A DNA stretch of 6,096 bases, taken from contig JAFTLM010000165.1 of NCBI GenBank assembly GCA_017455945.1, positions 1 through 6,096 on the forward strand, given 5' to 3'. This document shows positions 4,225 through 6,096 of the stretch, piece after piece. This DNA comes from Clostridia bacterium. GTDB lineage: Bacteria > Bacillota > Clostridia > Oscillospirales > CAG-272. The notes under the pieces were generated by a model. The model saw nothing but the letters and a program-made list of their open reading frames with translations. It was not told the origin of the DNA and ran no database searches. Position numbers and translations under genes: made by a program. Positions within the stretch are counted from its first letter, which is position 1. Every line of letters begins with the position of its first letter.

Positions 4225-6096
4225 TTACGGTAGCTGCCAATCCACCATACCTTCGTCTCGCAAACTCTGATTCCACACTTCAAGTCCTTCTTCGTAGTAA
4301 TGGTTCATAAGGAATTTATATGCCTGATCTTGTTTGGTCGCTCTAAAAGTGAACCCTGCTTTCGTAAACAAAGCCTCTGCTACAACGGGGTATAATTGCA
4401 AAGCAGCAATGATAGCCAAGACCTCCGTCCTGCTTGGTTCTTTTGAGCCGTCAACAAAGGCGGCAATTTTATGGTCATCAATGGTGCTTGTCCGTTTCAA
4501 TTCACGATTGCTAACACCATAGCGTTCCATAAGCAAACCGAGGTTGTGGGCAAAGCCGTCTTCAAATTGAGCTACGAGAGCCAAAGCCTCGTCATTTTCT
4601 GCGAGAGCATCGCAAAGCTCAATAGAACGGCGCATAATGCCGTTATTGAGGTCATTATTTTTTACGGTCTTTGCATACGGATTTTGCCCCGGCTGTCCAC
4701 GGCAGAGGAAACACATCGAGTAATATCTGTCATCGAAGGTCACCTTTTTCTTTGGCTCACAATCGAAAACAAGACAGCACTCGTCCATATGCTCTAAAGC
4801 ATAGTCGGTAAGTTCTTGTCTACCCGTAAGAGGGTCTTTGTATGTATATTTTTTGTTGTTAATAACAAAGAAACCGCCTGCGTAAACAATGGTTCTCAAT
4901 GCCAAGCAATTCTTCAAGTCATTGTTATCGTTGGCACTTGTTATTACATCGCTCAATCCTGCCGCAAAGGTTTGGTTCGCCTGGATTTTCTTTGGGTTGT
5001 ATAAATACGGCTTTGTTGGAGTTTGTCCAGCGTAATCGTAAATACCTTTGAGGTAGTTAAAGCCAAGCTCCAACAACCTTATTTTTACGGAGGTAACGGT
5101 TACCTGGAAGAAGTCTGCCAACCTACTTATGGTCTGCTTGTATACTTCGGGAAGGTGCTTAACACCGCTAGCTATAATCTCACCCTTGATTTCCTCATAT
5201 TTGAGTTTCATCATATCGGCGGGCATTAAAATTCTAGGTGTTAGAGCATTTGCTTGCCACTCCATCCAATGGTAGTCATCACTATTTTCTCTGTTACCCC
5301 TTATATCCTCTACCACCTTACAGTGAATAGCCGCGAGGGACGGGTCAAGCAATTTCATCAACGCAAAGAACTTACGATGATATTCCCAATGCACGCATTC
5401 GTGAATTATCGTATTATTTGCACACCCGATGCCGTTAAAGAAAACGGATTCAGGGTTGTACATAATCGTACCTTTGCGTATAATTTTTTCATTGCCAGCT
5501 TTGTCTTTGGTTTTCTTATCAACAAAATAGCAACGTCCAAAAGAGCCGTCTTTCGGTGTTCCCGAAACGACCCTTAATCCCATAGCCTTGATAACCTTTT
5601 TTATAGGTAAAGCCATAGGCGTGATCAGAGCCTCGGGACAATATTTCTTTAAGAATTCCGTGGCATATTGGTCGAGAGAGTCACTATCCATATAGGGAAT
5701 AAAGGTCGGAGTCGACGATTGGCTAAGCACAAATTTTTCTTTTTCGTCCAAAGGCTTTATGCTTACAACCTTGAGGTCTTCAAATTCCTCGTTAAACCTG
5801 CAACCTAAAATAACCCTTAACCAAATAATTTTAGAGTCTTCATCTACATCGTTGCGCCGTCTACCACTTGCGAAACCCTTAAATGTAACTTCACAGGATA
5901 CGTTGCAAAGAATACGCACATAATCATCGGGTTTCACTTCGGTATACAAGCTCGTAATAGTAACGTTGTCTATGAAGGTATCCTCAAAATTGGGGTACGG
6001 AATACGATAGGAGGATATATTATAGGCTTTTTGCTTTCGCAGTATTTCTTTTTCAACGGCAGAGCATAACAAGTCATAATAAGCATCATTTAAATA
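4225..6096 (-). CDS. ImmA/IrrE-family metallopeptidase with C-terminal Xre-like helix-turn-helix (5' end beyond the window)
   Basis: Probably a cytoplasmic zinc protease that cleaves a repressor-type protein, as ImmA and IrrE do. The frame is open to the right edge, giving 623 visible residues. An internal TTG at 6070-6072 could be called as start but has no ribosome binding site, and coding-like sequence continues upstream. Numbered from that TTG: zinc motif H224-E-C-V-H228 (5389-5403), third ligand E271 in EWQANALTPRILMP, the helical ImmA-type segment LADFFQVTVTSVKIRLLELGF (about 317-337), a Cys-rich region (C432, C433, C438, and C454-x2-C457), and an Xre-like segment (about 513-577) with SNRELKRTS and AAFVDGSKEPSRTEVLAIIAAL. 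The N-terminal 130 or so residues are unassigned. The family norm is a shorter protein working with a separate repressor; here protease and DNA-binding parts are in one chain. Similar long proteins occur in Clostridia, as I recall. A strong terminator follows. Confidence 0.85.
   Translation of the reverse strand, partial: YLNDAYYDLLCSAVEKEILRKQKAYNISSYRIPYPNFEDTFIDNVTITSLYTEVKPDDYVRILCNVSCEVTFKGFASGRRRNDVDEDSKIIWLRVILGCRFNEEFEDLKVVSIKPLDEKEKFVLSQSSTPTFIPYMDSDSLDQYATEFLKKYCPEALITPMALPIKKVIKAMGLRVVSGTPKDGSFGRCYFVDKKTKDKAGNEKIIRKGTIMYNPESVFFNGIGCANNTIIHECVHWEYHRKFFALMKLLDPSLAAIHCKVVEDIRGNRENSDDYHWMEWQANALTPRILMPADMMKLKYEEIKGEIIASGVKHLPEVYKQTISRLADFFQVTVTSVKIRLLELGFNYLKGIYDYAGQTPTKPYLYNPKKIQANQTFAAGLSDVITSANDNNDLKNCLALRTIVYAGGFFVINNKKYTYKDPLTGRQELTDYALEHMDECCLVFDCEPKKKVTFDDRYYSMCFLCRGQPGQNPYAKTVKNNDLNNGIMRRSIELCDALAENDEALALVAQFEDGFAHNLGLLMERYGVSNRELKRTSTIDDHKIAAFVDGSKEPSRTEVLAIIAALQLYPVVAEALFTKAGFTFRATKQDQAYKFLMNHYYEEGLEVWNQSLRDEGMVDWQLP

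Noticed and set aside
6070..6072. TTG at 6072 as true start of the metallopeptidase
   Set aside because: No ribosome binding site precedes it and the frame stays open, with plausible coding sequence, to the window edge; the real start is most likely outside.
1..6096. CRISPR array, insertion sequence or attachment site
   Set aside because: No regularly spaced repeats, no transposase or integrase sequence, and no long terminal repeats were seen.

Overview
The window looks like part of a prophage, or of a phage-derived integrative element, from a low-to-moderate GC Firmicute, most likely of class Clostridia. The evidence is the gene content and order (sigma-like regulator, small conserved protein, DUF2800 nuclease, DUF2815/Enc34-type single-strand DNA-binding protein, phage family A DNA polymerase), strong AGGAGG-type ribosome binding sites, and U-tract terminators. 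Every gene I can support is on the minus strand, so transcription runs from high to low coordinates. Both end genes run off the window.

From 6096 to 4225 lies a large ImmA/IrrE-type zinc metallopeptidase with an Xre-like helix-turn-helix near its C-terminus, probably a regulator of the element. It is followed by a strong intrinsic terminator (4122-4169), so it is transcriptionally separate from what follows. Between 4224 and 3817 there is no ordinary gene, but the stretch is dense with regulation: two near-identical 18-bp palindromes, an extended -10 promoter (4056-4064), and a predicted leader RNA of about 190 nt. That leader ends in an intrinsic terminator (3861-3898) placed before the first operon gene. 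A 12-nt upstream segment can pair with the terminator's 5' arm and loop, so this looks like a terminator/antiterminator switch. A four-codon reading frame with a good ribosome binding site lies inside the terminator.

From 3817 down to 1 is a replication/recombination operon: a sigma-70 region 4-like regulator, a 68-residue small protein whose best start codon is ATA, a RecB/Cas4-like nuclease with a probable Fe-S cluster (DUF2800), the single-strand DNA-binding protein (DUF2815), and the first 465 residues of a family A DNA polymerase. Spacing is tight (an 11-bp overlap, a 2-bp gap, gaps of 61 and 68 bp), which fits one transcript.

Inferred working model: the protease/DNA-binding protein and the leader switch control expression. 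The sigma-like protein is the first product and may feed back on transcription. Nuclease, SSB and polymerase then form the DNA-processing set. The least explained part is the leader RNA with its switch, followed by the non-canonical start of the small gene.
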